64,000 bases of DNA from Chaetorhynchus papuensis (taxonomy: Eukaryota > Chordata > Aves > Passeriformes > Rhipiduridae), in contig VWYX01001305.1 in NCBI GenBank assembly GCA_013396525.1, positions 62,001 to 126,000 on the forward strand, read 5' to 3'. Under the pieces are notes generated by a model, which searched no databases, had not been told where the DNA came from, and saw nothing but the letters and a program-made list of their open reading frames with translations. Every line of letters begins with the position of its first letter. Positions within the stretch are counted from its first letter, which is position 1. A program made the translations under genes and the position numbers. Shown here piece by piece: positions 23,501-60,480 of the stretch.

Positions 23501-26380
23501 GCTCACGTTTTTAAAACTCACTGAAGTTATTGTAAAAGTAATGGTGCTGTTCAGTGTTGAGATCCTGCCTTTTACACCCCCCTGAAGAACACTGTGATGG
23601 GCAAAGGCCCCTTTATGTGTCACACTGACTCTTGTAGCGTGTCGTGTCAAAATCACCACTATCCATCTTGTCTTCTGGGCTGACGAACCTTTGAATGCCC
23701 TCTTCTGACCATGGTTAGGAACATCCTTGTTTATTAGGCTTCTGTTTTTTACATAAGTTTGAAAGCAAGTGTCTTGTGTATTTATCACTACCTTATTACT
23801 ACTAGAAGAGATAAGTTTGAACAAAATCACTTTCTGTGTACTTGCTTGTAGCTACATTTTTTTGAGTGGCCCTGAGTTGAAATTTAACAAGACATAAGGC
23901 ACAAGACTAAAGTCACACTGAGAGAATTAACTGAGGAAAAGAGATCTGAGAAGCCATATATATTTACCATATATATTTTTTTCTCAAAAACCAGTTCTCT
24001 CTGTGCCCATTACTCAAGCATATTTAGACTGGACCCAAGGAATATTTCCCTGAATATAACACATCTCTCTGATCACTGCAGCTTAATGGTAAGTAATTGC
24101 TCTGATAGGTGTACCAAGCTAGGGCTGCAAATTCAGTGGCCAGGATACTGCTAACAATAGTTGAAAGGTCAGCATAAAAAACATTCCTACTAATAAGTTT
24201 ACTCTAAGATCATCCTCAGCTCCATAAAATGGCATTCTTAGTGCAGTTAATTACGGAGAAAAATACATAAAAATAATCTATCCAGCCTCAGGGGAAAAAA
24301 AAGTATCATATGGTAGAGTTTCAAACAGGAGCGTAATATCCCACCCACACATCAGCTTTTTGGAAAAGTAGTAGGCTTTTGAAGAAGGTTGGAGATAACT
24401 AGTGTTGCCAGACTGGTTTTTTTGCTTCAGAAGAAGCAATATTCTAGTGTGTGGATTCAAGAGTCATTTATGTAAGAAATGCAATTAAGCATAATTTCTC
24501 TGTTCATGATCCTTCCCACAAACTAGCAGCTTGATGTCTGCTTGATTCTTCCTTTTCCCCACTGAAGTGTGAGGATGATTTTTTTCACAGCAGTCTTGCA
24601 CACCAAGACTGAATTTCAGAATTTCAGAAGCAGATGCTGAACTCTGTTTTCTTCCTGATTCTTTTGTCTTTCTACTAATCAGTCTTCAGCACTACCTCCT
24701 CCTGATTTTTTTTTTTTTTTGTTTATTTCTACGTGGTGGATTAAATTGGAAAATAATTCCTGAATTGTCTTGCTATACTAATTTGAATCCTAATACAAGC
24801 TTGTTTTTATAGCAGCCTCAACTATAAAAAAATCTATTTTTTTTCTTACAGCAGATGGACAAATGAGATGCCCGTGTGTGACCTGTGTAACAGCTAATCA
24901 CTGATGCCTTCTGCAGCAGTGCATGCAAAGGCTTCTTACCATTCTTCCCTAAGTATTCAGACAGTTTAGTTTCACAGAACAGTGGCAAAAAAGAATCAAC
25001 ATATTTCTGTCCTTGAAGAGTAGTTGATAGTGATAAATTAATGCCTGAGGTAACAAGTGTTATGCATTATAAACCATATCACAATAAATAATCAAAAGAG
25101 CTTATTTGGATGTGGGGATAGAATATATATGCAGTATTATGCATCTAGAATGAGATACAGCCTGAGACAGTCCATTCTTGCCCTGTTTATATTAATATAT
25201 TTAGTGAAATGTGCACTAGGAAGCCTATCCCATACATAATGAGGGCATGGGCTCCATTTTCTTCTCATTATCAAGATGAGGATAGAGGTTGTTTGCAGAA
25301 GAATGACTTCTGCATACAGGAATCGTGGTACCTCTGGGTCATGATTTTCACCTGCAACAGTAAGAATTTTTCTTTGAAGTACACCCTCCTTAAAACAAAG
25401 CAGGACCTCTGAACTGTATGAGCCTTAAAGTTTGACAGGAGGAAATGGAACTGGCGTGCTTGTTCAGCTTATCCTCCAACCCATACTGCTGGGCATTTAT
25501 GCACATTGTTCATGAATAATGTGAATATTATTAATTATCCCAAATTATAGACTATAAAGGCATTCAGCTGTTGTTGCTTTATACTGCAAAGCTGACCCCT
25601 ACCCTTTTTAGCCCACCTTACCTCTCTTCTTTTTATTTATGTCATCAGTCCAAGACCATCAGATCCTGAACACTATCTAGAAGGCAGTCCCTGATTGCAA
25701 CCTGAAATCAGAGAAAGTCTGCAAAGTCCAGCAAGTTTCTCTAAGGAAAATCTGGGACAATATTGGTCAGGCTAGGAAGCTGGGACTAGGTGGGGAAAGT
25801 CTTACAAGGTAGGAAGTAGTTCAGTCTGGGGGAAATCCAGTTTGGTGCTCTGTATTTTTTACAGAAGCTAGCAGTTCTTCTGGTGGTCCCACCTGTGCAG
25901 CCTAAGACTGCATGAACACAATTATCCTGTCATGAAGTGAAAGCTTCCAGTTAAGATTTCTGGTAATGTTGTGTGGTATTGCTAATTTAGAAATGCAGAA
26001 GGAAGACACGCTAATGAGAGTACCATTACTGTGACATTACTCACCAGTCTCACAGTCTGCATAGCTCTCAGCACACAGATGAAAACTTGCAGATCCTCTG
26101 AGGAATTGCAAGGGGCTTGGCATTTTCACATTACCTGTGAGGTGAAATACTGAATGCAAATTCTCTTGACAAAATGGTATCTGCTTCAAGTTTCCAGAGT
26201 GATGCGAAAAGCAGTATCCTACAGGAATGCAAAGATTCCTCCCTGTGTGTTACCAAGCCACTCCCATAACACAGGAATGTGCCTGCCAGCCCTTGGCTAA
26301 CCTATTTAATTACAGGTTTATAAGGCAATGTGCTATTTAACCAAAGAAATGGCTAATACAACTGTGTTTGACCTCTTTCT
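20581..26380. other. Intergenic region between convergent CCDC138 and EDAR
   Basis: About 5.8 kb with no exon I can recognise on either strand. Open frames here (up to 140 codons on the minus strand at 23408-23830) lack family resemblance and splice or promoter support. Poly-T tracts lie near 20,923, 22,738 and 24,706. Contains a CR1 scrap at 21,745 and an unclassified segment to about 22,110. Confidence 0.6.
21745..21806 (+). mobile_element. CR1 LINE 3'-UTR fragment
   Basis: The stretch tcaaggccaggttagatggg, then gagcaacctggtctagtgag and gcatccctgcc is a clear CR1 3' region in sense orientation. It stops abruptly at about 21,806, before the family's usual ggttggaac segment and terminal repeats, so its 3' end is missing or was replaced. 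Confidence 0.85.
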
Positions 26381-26386
26381 TTTATT
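26381..26386 (-). terminator. Candidate EDAR polyadenylation signal
   Basis: The plus strand reads TTTATT, so the minus strand has AATAAA (context gctAATAAAagaaag), followed about 20-30 bp on by a T/G-containing stretch. Chosen for UTR length; other hexamers exist, for instance near 26803. Confidence 0.35.
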
Positions 26387-28316
26387 AGCATATTTTATGT
26401 TCATATTTTACAATATAATAAGTTATATATACAGCATTAAACAAAGTTATTAGAAAGTAAGCTTTGGCAAGACCTACGGGATTCTTTTTTCAATCCTGTA
26501 TGTCTCTTGTATAACAATAAAAATACTGTATACTAAATAAAATAATGTTAAATAGCCTGTGTTCGCATTGGCACCATAAGTTTCAAAACCCTAACTTTTC
26601 ATGGCCCAATAAACATAGAAAAAGAAGATTCCTGTGTCTTCTTTCTCTTCTTTTTAAAAAATATGCGATGTGTAGTTTTAAATGGCACATAAAACATAGG
26701 AGGCAGTCCACTGAATAACACTGTCATTACACACTGGCACAAGAAAAAATAGAATCTTGATGCTTACTTCTTTTTTCTTTCTTTCTTTCCCTTTTTTTTT
26801 TTTTTTTATTCTAGTAGCAATAGTAAAAACTGCAAATTCATGGTCTTGGAAATCATGTTGAAGATTGCTGAGCTGTAAGCAGAATAGAAATCTTATCGAA
26901 GCCTGTTGAAATCTGTATGAATTTGCCATTGATTTCAAGACAGCAAGAATTTCACCCCTAAATTCAACATCAATCAGCTAGTTAAATTTCAAATAAATGC
27001 AAATTGCTGCATCATTGAAAGAAGAGTTAAAATCTTACCAAATTTGGCATATGCAGATTAATGAAGAGTGTGTTATGATGTGAAAGAAAGGGTGGAAAAA
27101 GAATAATGAGAGGGTTAGGTTTCATGTTGCAGTATGTACTTCCCCTGATATACAAATCAAGTGCTGAAAAGATACTAAATATAGATGTTAAAGGGTGATG
27201 CTAAACGTTTTGCACAATTATGCTACTATCATAAAGTCTAGGTACTAAATGATGGAATACTGGTTGTTAAATTCTGGGTAATAGTTAATATTTTTAATAA
27301 CATTTTGTTCAGTCATGCATTTTGGAATTTAGGAAGATTTGCTTTGTAATTGACACATCTCTTAATTTAGTGTTTGCACTTGGTGAAATCCGTCATCACT
27401 ATTTTAGCTATGAATTAGGCAAATAGGTTTGGTGACAGACACTGACTTGTGGTCTGAATGAGTTTTAGATAAATGTTAACTGTGAAAATCAGACATTAGT
27501 TAAAAGAATAACAAATTAGGTCAGTTTTTGTACTTCACAAACCCACAATAATGCTTTACCTTCCAGATGAGTTTGATGTCACCAGTGGATTCTGGGCCCA
27601 GGGTCTAGGCTTACAAGAGTATAGCATTAAGAAACACTTTTCCCTCTGCATTTCAAGTGTCTCTAAAGAAATGTGCTAAATTTGCTCTTTGTGTCACATG
27701 TGCACCACTGTTGTCTGAAATTCCTCTGGTTAGAATATAATTTGATATATAGATGTCACTATTGGAAAAGTATATTTTTAATGGTAGTGAACAATCTGGT
27801 TTTGATTTTTTTCTTAATGGTCAAGAAAAGAAGATTTTGCTCTCAACTTGCAAGGAGCAACTGCCCACTTTTACTGCCCACTTGCCAACCAGCTTGTCCT
27901 TAGCAAGCCAGCAGTTTGAATTTATAATTTCTGAAATATCAGTATGGACCAAGAGTGCATTTACGTGTATTATGTAGATTGTTTTGAAGCACTTCAATCT
28001 GTAAGTTATGTTGACTCTTTTTTTCATGTAGCATAGTTAGTTAATCTGAGGACTGTGCAAATACACCAATGCACATAATGCACATACTCCTAGATTCAAC
28101 AAACCCATAATAAGTGTAGGTGATGAAACTGGTTGGAGCAGGTAGAAATGTAGGTGCCTAATGTGTATTAATTGATACTGTAGCTGTGGTACTGCTTCTG
28201 ACTGTAACTGTTAAACTGATGCCTTAGGTTTTAACTTTTATATTTCTCAAATCCTTTACTGCCTGGTGCGTAACTCTGAAGTTTCTTGTGGCCTGTTAGC
28301 TACTGCTCTCTCATGC

Positions 28317-28626
28317 TGGTTACACGTAACAAACCCCTCTAGGTTTGCTCTTCAAGGACACCAGGCCCCAAAATGTGTAAACTAAAGCCACTAAAGGCGT
28401 GGGAGAAACCTGGGGTAATTACATCATTAACTGAGGTTATAATTGGAGAATTAACCCTGATATGCAAATGGACCAAACTTATAAAAGTGTGAAGAACCCG
28501 TGACCCAGGGTCCATCTTGGGTGTAGCCTTTTGACTGCCCAGGGTGTACCTTTGAAGGCCCTTCAAATAAATACCTACTATTATTCTCTTATTTTTGTCT
28601 AGTCTCCATTTTAGGTGGCCACCACA
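28317..28626 (+). mobile_element. Solo LTR (avian ERV, probably ERVL-like) beside the EDAR 3' end
   Basis: The 310-bp unit begins TGGTTACACG and ends CCACCACA. It is flanked by the exact direct repeat ATGC (28313-28316 and 28627-28630), as expected for a target-site duplication. Inside are an octamer motif ATGCAAAT (28462-28469), a TATA box TATAAAA (28480-28486) and AATAAA (28566-28571), in LTR order. The gggtgtagcc...gcccagggtgtacctt segment is one I associate with avian ERV LTRs. No internal viral genes adjoin. It lies 413 bp past the EDAR stop and points against EDAR transcription. Confidence 0.82.
28462..28486 (+). promoter_or_regulatory. Octamer and TATA box of the solo LTR
   Basis: ATGCAAAT at 28462-28469 is a perfect octamer (POU-factor site), and TATAAAA at 28480-28486 lies 10 bp downstream. 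Together they form the core of the LTR promoter. If active, transcription would start near 28,510 and run rightwards, antisense to the EDAR terminal exon. Activity is not shown by sequence. Confidence 0.55.
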
Positions 28627-29038
28627 ATGCACCAACACCATTGAACCATTGAATGAAGCCCTAAGAGACAGGAATATTTTCAGAGAGCTATTCAATGCCT
28701 TTCCTGAAGGCAGGAAGGTTGATATCAGCAGGGTTACTTGCCCTTCTACTCACGCACAGACCGCAAAAGGGATGTTCATGTGTCCACTTATTATCAGTAA
28801 CTGTTTAACATGATCATTTTGTTTAATGATACGTTTCATGCCAAGCTTCTCGGGAGATTTCTGCTCTTGTTTTGGTAGACATGTAACTTCACTTTCAGAA
28901 GTCAAAGAGAAGAGCTTCCCCTTGGTTATCGTGAGCAATTATGTAGAAGCATCAATGGTCTTTAGTCCAAAGTCTTTGATGCAGTGCTTACTGGAATCAC
29001 ACTTCTTTGGGCTGATGTGGAAGTGCAGGGCAGGCATG

Positions 29039-53002
<23,964 letters not shown>

Positions 53003-56000
53003 GCTCTCTGGATATTTTACCTGAAAAGACAGAATTGGTGGTTGTTTATGAACATGAGTAAATATTTACGTGTGTTGCCAAAATAAGAACAGAAGGGCTC
53101 ATAAGAAGAACAAAGGTTAGATGGGAGTGATGCCCAGAGGTCTAAACAAAGAGAGGGGGAAATGTGCACGTGCAGTCGTGCACACACACAGACACCACAC
53201 ACCCTGACTGCACATCTCTTTCCTCTCTTTGAGAAGAAAACGGCAGGGAGGAACCCAGTTTTGCCATATTTACAAAAATCTGTGAAAGATGAAGAACCAA
53301 GTCTGAATTCTGGCACTTCTTGGCTTGCTGAAAAATCCTCCCACAGAGGAATGAAGGGCTCCGGCTTGACCACTAAATGAAGGAGGGCTGGGGATCAGTA
53401 GCCTGGCTTGTGTCCACACTACTTCGTGCTTGCCTACACTACACCAGGTTTGTCTGGGAAAGACCCCTATGGAGCAGCCAAAGCAGAGCCAGGAGTGAAC
53501 CACCGACAAGCAGTGTGGGCAATCAGAATGCCAGGGCTCACTTTCCTTGCCAGCTCCTGTGGGTGCACTGAGAAAGCCCAGAGCTGCTTTCCCTTCTTTA
53601 GGAAGCATCAGCTGCTCTTTGTTCTCAATAAGTAAACTGCAGATTTGAGAAGTTAAACCCAAAGGAGGAGCCAAACCTTACATCCGAAAAGCTATTAAAA
53701 CAGTTGGAAAAAAGAAAGGCTGAAATCGATGTTACAAACACATGTGATAATTTATTTAGTTTCTTAAAATGATTAATTTTGAATAAGAGTTAATGTTACA
53801 TACTCATGTACTGTATTTCTTTCTAAGGTGAAAATAGAGACAGGAAAAGGAGACACAAATTGGGGGTTTTTTTTAGCATGATACAACCTATTTAATTATA
53901 TTGTTACAGCACACAATATGCCCTAGGGATTTTAGAGCTTCAAATTGCAAGTGTTTGAGATAGAGTTGCAACATTTTGGTCCTAGCAGATGTAAACTATT
54001 CTTTCAATTTTCCGTGTCTCAGATGCTGGGAGAATTTTGGCCTCCCACAAGAGTACAATTACTACTTTGTGCCACATCCGAGTATGCAACTTACATGAGA
54101 GCAGTGCTCTAGCATTTGAGATAGCTGCTAAACATTTACATTTTTAAACACTAAGTACATTAAGCAAAGATTATATCACTCCAGCATCAAGCTATGAACT
54201 TGCTTTATATGTTCCTTCCAGCAACTGGGCTAGCTGAGACAGGTAACTGGGTGGGTGGGTGGACAACTTGAATTATGAGTATACTCGTTTGTGCAGGAAA
54301 TTGCACTTTGAAACCTAGAAACAAAAGAGAATCAGAGATAAATTGTCCTAAATCTGGAGCTAAGAGATGGAAAATAGTAATTCCATTGTATAAAGTGTCA
54401 AACATGAAACTGGATGAAGGCTTTGTCTATGGCAGTGCAGTTGCCTGGAAAAGTTCCAAGGATATTGCCTTAATGTATATGCATGTTAAACTGTACCCTA
54501 ATTCTAAAAGAGTTTTTTAGACCTTAGATATTAGTATCATTAAGGCTGTGTCCCCACTGGTACTGCTAAATTATCATATTTATTATAAATCTAGTCTGAG
54601 GCTGCTCAGAACCAAAAATTTCCCCAGTAAATCTTGAATCTGTGACTTTACAGTAAGAGTATATGTAAGAGTATATAAGAGCAAAACCACTCTTTAGTTG
54701 CTTTCAAGCCACCCAGATGTTCGCTGTTTGAGGTGCTTGTATGAAATCATAGCCAGATTTGAAAAATGGAAATGAAGTGTAGCCCACTAATGTACAATAC
54801 AATCTTCTTCATTTGGCATTTATTTACATAAAATGTTGAAAGTGTCAAGTTATACATACATAAATAAAATATTTTTCTCTCTCTTAATATAAATATGCAT
54901 GTGGGGTATGTTTTGTATGTAAACATACTTTTTTTCCCCTGCATTCCATCATTTTATGCAGCAATATGTCAGGCATATGGAAAATACTTTTTTTAACTGG
55001 AAAAAGCCATTTCAAAGTGCTAACCATGCCTAGATTAGAACTCCAGGGGAGACTTTTCCCACAAATTGCAATATCAAAAAAGTAAAGTTTTGATATTCAT
55101 CCTCCTGTTTAAGTACACTGCCATAAATTTGCTGTGTTATTTCTGTTGGTTTTACTTGGTTGGTTGGTTGGGGTTTTTTCCTCATTTGGAGTTAAAACTC
55201 AAAACACTCACTTTAATTTTATAACAGAGGAGTGAACATGGGAGTAGGGGGAGGGAGATGAAGGAGGTTTCTGGCAGCAGGGCCACAGGCAGTTACTTAG
55301 CTGGGGAGATACCAAGATATGCCAGGCTGCTCTTGCCCTTGCTGTCAGTTTTCAGGCATGGTAGGTTATATCTGCACCATGCTGCCTGTCACTCTTTAAT
55401 CCCATCCACACAATAAGGGATCTCCTAGTGCCAAGATTGCTTTTGTCTCCAGCTGACACCCATGAAGACACGGAAAACCAGCCAGCTTCTGCCAAGAAGC
55501 AAGAAAAAGAGTGACCAGACATTATGGCCCCTAACCATTAAAAGAAATTAGTTCTTAATTAATTATTCCACTTTGGCTGAAGCAAATAACTTTCTCCTGT
55601 GGGACAGCATGAAGCAGTGAGAAGGAAGGAGCTGAAGGTGTATTTTTTGCTGGGACTATGGTATCGCTCCTGAGGAATTCGGGATCTCTGGCAGCTTGTC
55701 TGCCAAGCCCTCCAGAGATCCTGATTTGTGTTTTTGTTTGGGACGTGTGGGTGTCTCCAGAGAGGAGGTGTGAAACACAGACCGGTGTCTTTGTGGATCA
55801 GGCGTGCAGCACACAGCAAGTCCCGTCATGACTAGCGGGGGTTGCTAATTACAGCTATATTTGTCTTTTGGGCATATTCGTTAATAGCTGGTAAGAATAT
55901 ACACGTAAGATGACAGGAAAAGGAAGACTATTTTCCCAGTGGCAACCACAGCAAGAAATATTAGAGACTCCTTGTCTCAGTTACTTTCCTGTAGACTGCA

Positions 56001-58484
56001 AGGCAGAAAGCTGGGTAACAGGAAAAGAGATGACTGGGATCCTATTACTCAAATATTTCTCCTCTCAGAACAAAAATCTTTCCATACAGTCCTTGTGGTT
56101 TCTTATCAAGAACTGGCAGATACAAATAAATAAGTAAACAAGTAATTAAATAAATAATTCGCCAGGTAGAAAATGCTTAGTTCATGCTGTCCAAACAAGA
56201 AAAAGCATCATGCATTGTAGTTAGCCTTTGAATTAGATAATTTACTTTGATTATTAGGTAGCACTGCCATGGTATTTACAGCATCCATGAGTATAATCAG
56301 AGTAAATATATGAAATGTTCAAACAATGAGGTTACCACAATGGACTAAGCTAAAGCTCACAGCTTTCAATGGATGACCTTACATGTTCTTTTAATTCTCT
56401 GGCTTCAGCAAGTAATACAGTGGAAAAATAATTTCCTATCATAGACTTTTTTGGTTTATTAAATACACTTGAAAAAAGGAGGAAAACCAGCATTTGGACT
56501 GAAACACAGAAATGTTTCTCATGTAGAGAGATGGGGGCTTTTTGGTATCTCTGTATTTCTTTAGTTTCATCACTGATATGGGTATACTTCAAGGACAGAA
56601 AACAGCCTTGTGAGAGGGAAAGGCACAACCAATGTCTCAAACTTCTGTGCCAATTCTGATAGGTCTATATGCATTTCTTTTCTGGGGTTTCCTAAGCAGC
56701 AGTTTGGTTATCAGGTCTGTGGCTAGGAATGTAATCCCTAAGTAGCTGGCAAATTGGTATCGATCATCAATCTACATCCAAGGCCTCAGCTAACAAGAGC
56801 AGAATGAAAGACAAAGGCTTCCATTTAAATAAAGGTGGGCAAGTTGCATGTACTTCACAGGGGCCACCAGCAAACCCAGCACTTGCCCTGAGTTCCCAGG
56901 GTTTACAGGAGGAACCTCGCAAACCACTTTTTCCACAGATTATCACAGTTTTTTGCATGAGCTCAGTAGATAATCTCTGCATGCTCCCGATGGTGCTAAA
57001 TCCTTCTTAATTGAGATAAGCGTATAATCCTCACTGCAGGGCCTCACAGGCTTCAGAGTTCAGCAGCAGAGTTCAGTCTGGCTCCAGACTTGCGAAAAAA
57101 GATGCAGTCTGAGTTTTGCTTTCAGGAGGGAAGCCCATCACTGAATGACAATGATGGCACTGCATGCTCAGGGACAGAATAAACTCAGCGAATTAAAAGT
57201 AAATGGAAACACAGAGATGATGGAATAAAACTATTTTGTAGCCTTAATTACAGTTTGCATTGTGAAAAAACATTGTATGGAACATTATTACATTTGTAGG
57301 ACAACACTAACTACACTGTTTCCCACTGTTTCGTTATCACTGCGACCTTGCAAATACCTTATGAATTTCTTCAGAGAGATGTAAAAAGTGCTAAAATGAT
57401 ACAGCTCCATTCTTCCTTTTTACCTGAAACATCAAAAGGCAGTGAGAACAACCCAAGCAACACATAAAACTTTAACTGCCCTGTGATCTGGCAACTCTGT
57501 CAGAAAAATAATTGATTGATTGGGCACAGAAACAAGACTTTTTCCAGTGGGAACAGCATTGACAAGAGGAGACACAATATTCTTTAATTTGTTAATGAGG
57601 GCACTGTGTGTTGAGGACCTGGGGACAGTTAAGCCTAATGAAGAGCAATCCATCTCCCACAGACTTGCTTATTTGGAAACTAGATCTGGAAGTTGTTGTT
57701 CAAGCCTGCTTTTTCACCTTACATAAAGACATGTCAGCTCTCAGGTAGGTAGCCCATCAACTCTATGAAATGGTCTTCAGGGGAAAAAGTGGCTGCTGTG
57801 CAGGAACAAAGCAAAAGCAGGAAAGAAGGAAAGGCTTTTTTCAACACACTGCATTACTGACACACATTCCTGCAGAAAGGGGGCATTAACAAGGCCTGAG
57901 AGGGCCCTGGGGTCTCCCATAACTCACACACTGCTGGCTGGTTCCGAGCCAGCTGTGCCCCAGCTCCCTTGCTACTGGCACGGCCATGATTCAGCCTCTC
58001 CCCTAGGCTGACATTGCTTTTACCTGCCAGCAGCATCCCTCCAAAACATAACCCTGCCAGGCTGGAACTACAGGCGGACCACTGTGGTCTCCATTCCTCC
58101 TCCAAAGTCCTCTCAGGGCACATGGCTCACAGGCAACCCCTCTCCCTGCTGCCCCAAGCCACTAGGCAAGGTGAGAGGGGAGTGAGCATAGGATGGATTT
58201 TTTGGGTGGGAAAATGGTAATTCATTGATCTTGCAGCCTGAGACCACAACACATCCACTTCAGTGACGTTCATGCTGGAAAAACTGATGTTTTGGTGAGG
58301 AATTGATACTGTAGGGAAAAGGCACTCATGACCTCCCACCATGGAGGCTACTACTGCTTTATACAAACAAGAAATTATCAGGGCAAAAATATGAGCAGGG
58401 ATTTGCATCTCCCCCAGTCAAAAGGCTGCCCGGATCTTAGGATAAGTTACATAGGCTCTTTTGCTTTCTTATTGGTGTTTTACA

Positions 58485-58510
58485 ACAAACAAACAAATAA
58501 ATAAATAAAT
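58485..58510. repeat. (CAAA)n(TAAA)n short tandem repeat
   Basis: Tetranucleotide AACA/AATA-type units in a row, about 26 bp. Confidence 0.85.
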
Positions 58511-58573
58511 CTGTGATGTGTCCTGATGCATAATTAAGAAAAAAAAACACCCCAGAAACCTTGTGTTTCTGAG

Positions 58574-58627
58574 ACACACACACACACACACATATATGTT
58601 TATATATATGTGTGTATATATATATAT
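58574..58627. repeat. Compound (AC)n(AT)n(GT)n(AT)n microsatellite
   Basis: About nine AC units followed by AT, GT and AT runs. The AC and GT runs are complementary, so the tract can fold into an imperfect hairpin. Confidence 0.9.
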
Positions 58628-60339
58628 TTTTAATATCTATAATGGGGAAAAAAGTCTTGAGTTCTTTGGCCAGTCCCCAGAAGGATTCTCCTCAGTGGTG
58701 TAGAATTGCTTTCCACCTCTGCTTTTTTTTCTAAGGTGATTTCCATGAAGACTTTCTGATTATTTTCAGCTCCTCCTAATGTCTGCCAGAAAGTGCTACA
58801 ATGGTCATATTATTCCTCCTGGTTTCCTTGCTTATGTATTTGTTTTTGGAGGGCTTGGGCTCTTCTTCTAAGAAGCACTGGCAAAGGTGGTGGTGCTGGG
58901 GGCACATTAGGGCTGCACCCCATCCTCCCCAGCAGATCTCCTGCTCCACCACCCACATGAGCTCACCCTGCTGCCAGCTCACAGCTGCCAGAGGGCATCT
59001 GAGTTTTCCATGGAAATGGTGGGAAGATGGATCTCACATCACCACAAAAAATTGCAAGTGAACATGCTAGATTCCCCAGCCTAATACTTCTAAGATGAGA
59101 ATTAATGAGCAGCAACACAGTCGTTCACTGTCTGACGGGTTGTCTTAGTGCCACATCTGCTCAGTGCTTTCTCCATCACTGTTTCCTAAGAAGTTTCCCC
59201 ATCTACTCCTACCCAAGGGACAGGAAACTTGTTTCTGGAATTTTGCTTCCAGGGGCAAGGTAAACTGCTGATATGGAAACAATTTAGATTCAGAAGCTCT
59301 CCTGAGACAAGTATTGCTTTCCTTTTGGAGCAGAAAATTGAAAGCTTATTCAGGAAAATACAAACTACCAAAGCAATGATGGTGCTTTTCTAACATATTC
59401 TCCTTTTTACTGTGCTTTACTGTTGTAGATGACAACTAACGTAGTAAAAACAGTCTGAGTCTTGTTTTTCATTATTAAGACCAATAAGGGTTTGAGCTCA
59501 CACTTTGCTTCCATTTCTCAGGGTCTGTTCCTGGGAGTTGCTGATTACCTTCAAAGATCACAATATTTGGGAAGCAGATGATTTTTAGCACAGTGCAGAC
59601 ACAGACATTCTTTAAATACAATAATGGTTGAAATTTAGAAATACTTTACAGGAAGGAGCTGAGGTGAAATCCTGCAGTGACCATTGTCAGAATTTATTGA
59701 AATTGTAAATAAAATAAAAGTCCCATGGTGACCATTCAACAAATAATGCCTGCTCTTAGCTCTACAGTACATTTGCATTTCTTAACCAAAAGCCAAATAT
59801 TGTTAGAGAGGTCAACACACAGTTCTGTCTTTTCCATGGTTTACATGAAAACATCTGAATTACTGACAGGCACAGTGAATAGCAGCTGGGGTGCAGTGGG
59901 AGGGAGATGCAGCAGAGCACAGACGTGCCTCTGAGGGTACCACAGAGCAGGTCCCTGCATGGGGCAGGATGTTATCAGGAGGGTCCTGGCCATGAATTGT
60001 CCTTCCTTGTACAAGTGCATTAAACAATGGTGCAGCAGTTTCACTGTTTGGCAAAGGTAATGGAGGCTGTATTAGGTCGTGGCCATGTATACTTTGGTAC
60101 TTGATGCTAGAGTCCCAGAAAAGCCTCTTGTTTGTCAACAGGCCTCTGTCTTACAGACAAAGGGATACGTACGCTGCCAACAAACATTAAGTTTTTTATT
60201 ATTCTACTTTTTACATAACTGTGTTTGAAGGGGACTTATTATTTTTGTAAACTAAAGGCTGGCTGCATTTAAATTCAAAACTCCATCCCAAGCTGCCTGG
60301 GCCTCCATTGTTGGTGAGAGCAGGGAGAGAGAGCAGAGG

Positions 60340-60480
60340 GAGGGAAGCTCTCCGCGGGGAACAGGGGCCACACAGCGAGCAGGCGCCGTGCCGGGGTGCC
60401 CAAGGGGAGAGGCGGCTGCAGGGCACGGCACCGGGCCTGGAGCACCAGCCAGGGCTTGTGAGCCCCGCGGCCTCAAGCAG
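60340..60480. promoter_or_regulatory. CpG-rich patch, possible promoter-type island
   Basis: Ten or more CpGs in about 140 bp (tccgcgggg, gcgccgtgccgg, ccccgcgg), about 7.4 kb upstream of the EDAR ATG and unlike the flanks. It could mark the EDAR first exon or promoter, but I see no consensus donor on the minus strand nearby, so this stays a candidate. Confidence 0.35.

Larger units (their letters stand above)
26381..29038 (-). other. EDAR: Probable EDAR 3' UTR
   Basis: This is inferred as the transcribed tail from the EDAR stop to a minus-strand AATAAA at 26386-26381. A length of about 2.6 kb fits the long 3' UTR I remember for mammalian EDAR. A solo LTR (28317-28626) interrupts it in the opposite orientation. 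An earlier, weaker ATTAAA-type signal in minus-strand reading lies near 28820 and could produce a much shorter tail, so the extent is uncertain. Confidence 0.4.

Noticed and set aside
23408..23830. 140-codon minus-strand frame in the intergenic gap
   Set aside because: Ser/Thr/Val-rich but without recognisable family, splice sites or promoter; within chance for 64 kb in six frames.
53023..53400. EDAR non-coding first exon immediately upstream of coding exon 1
   Set aside because: A clear acceptor lies directly before the exon, so the adjacent DNA is intron; no minus-strand donor with a plausible exon was found close by.
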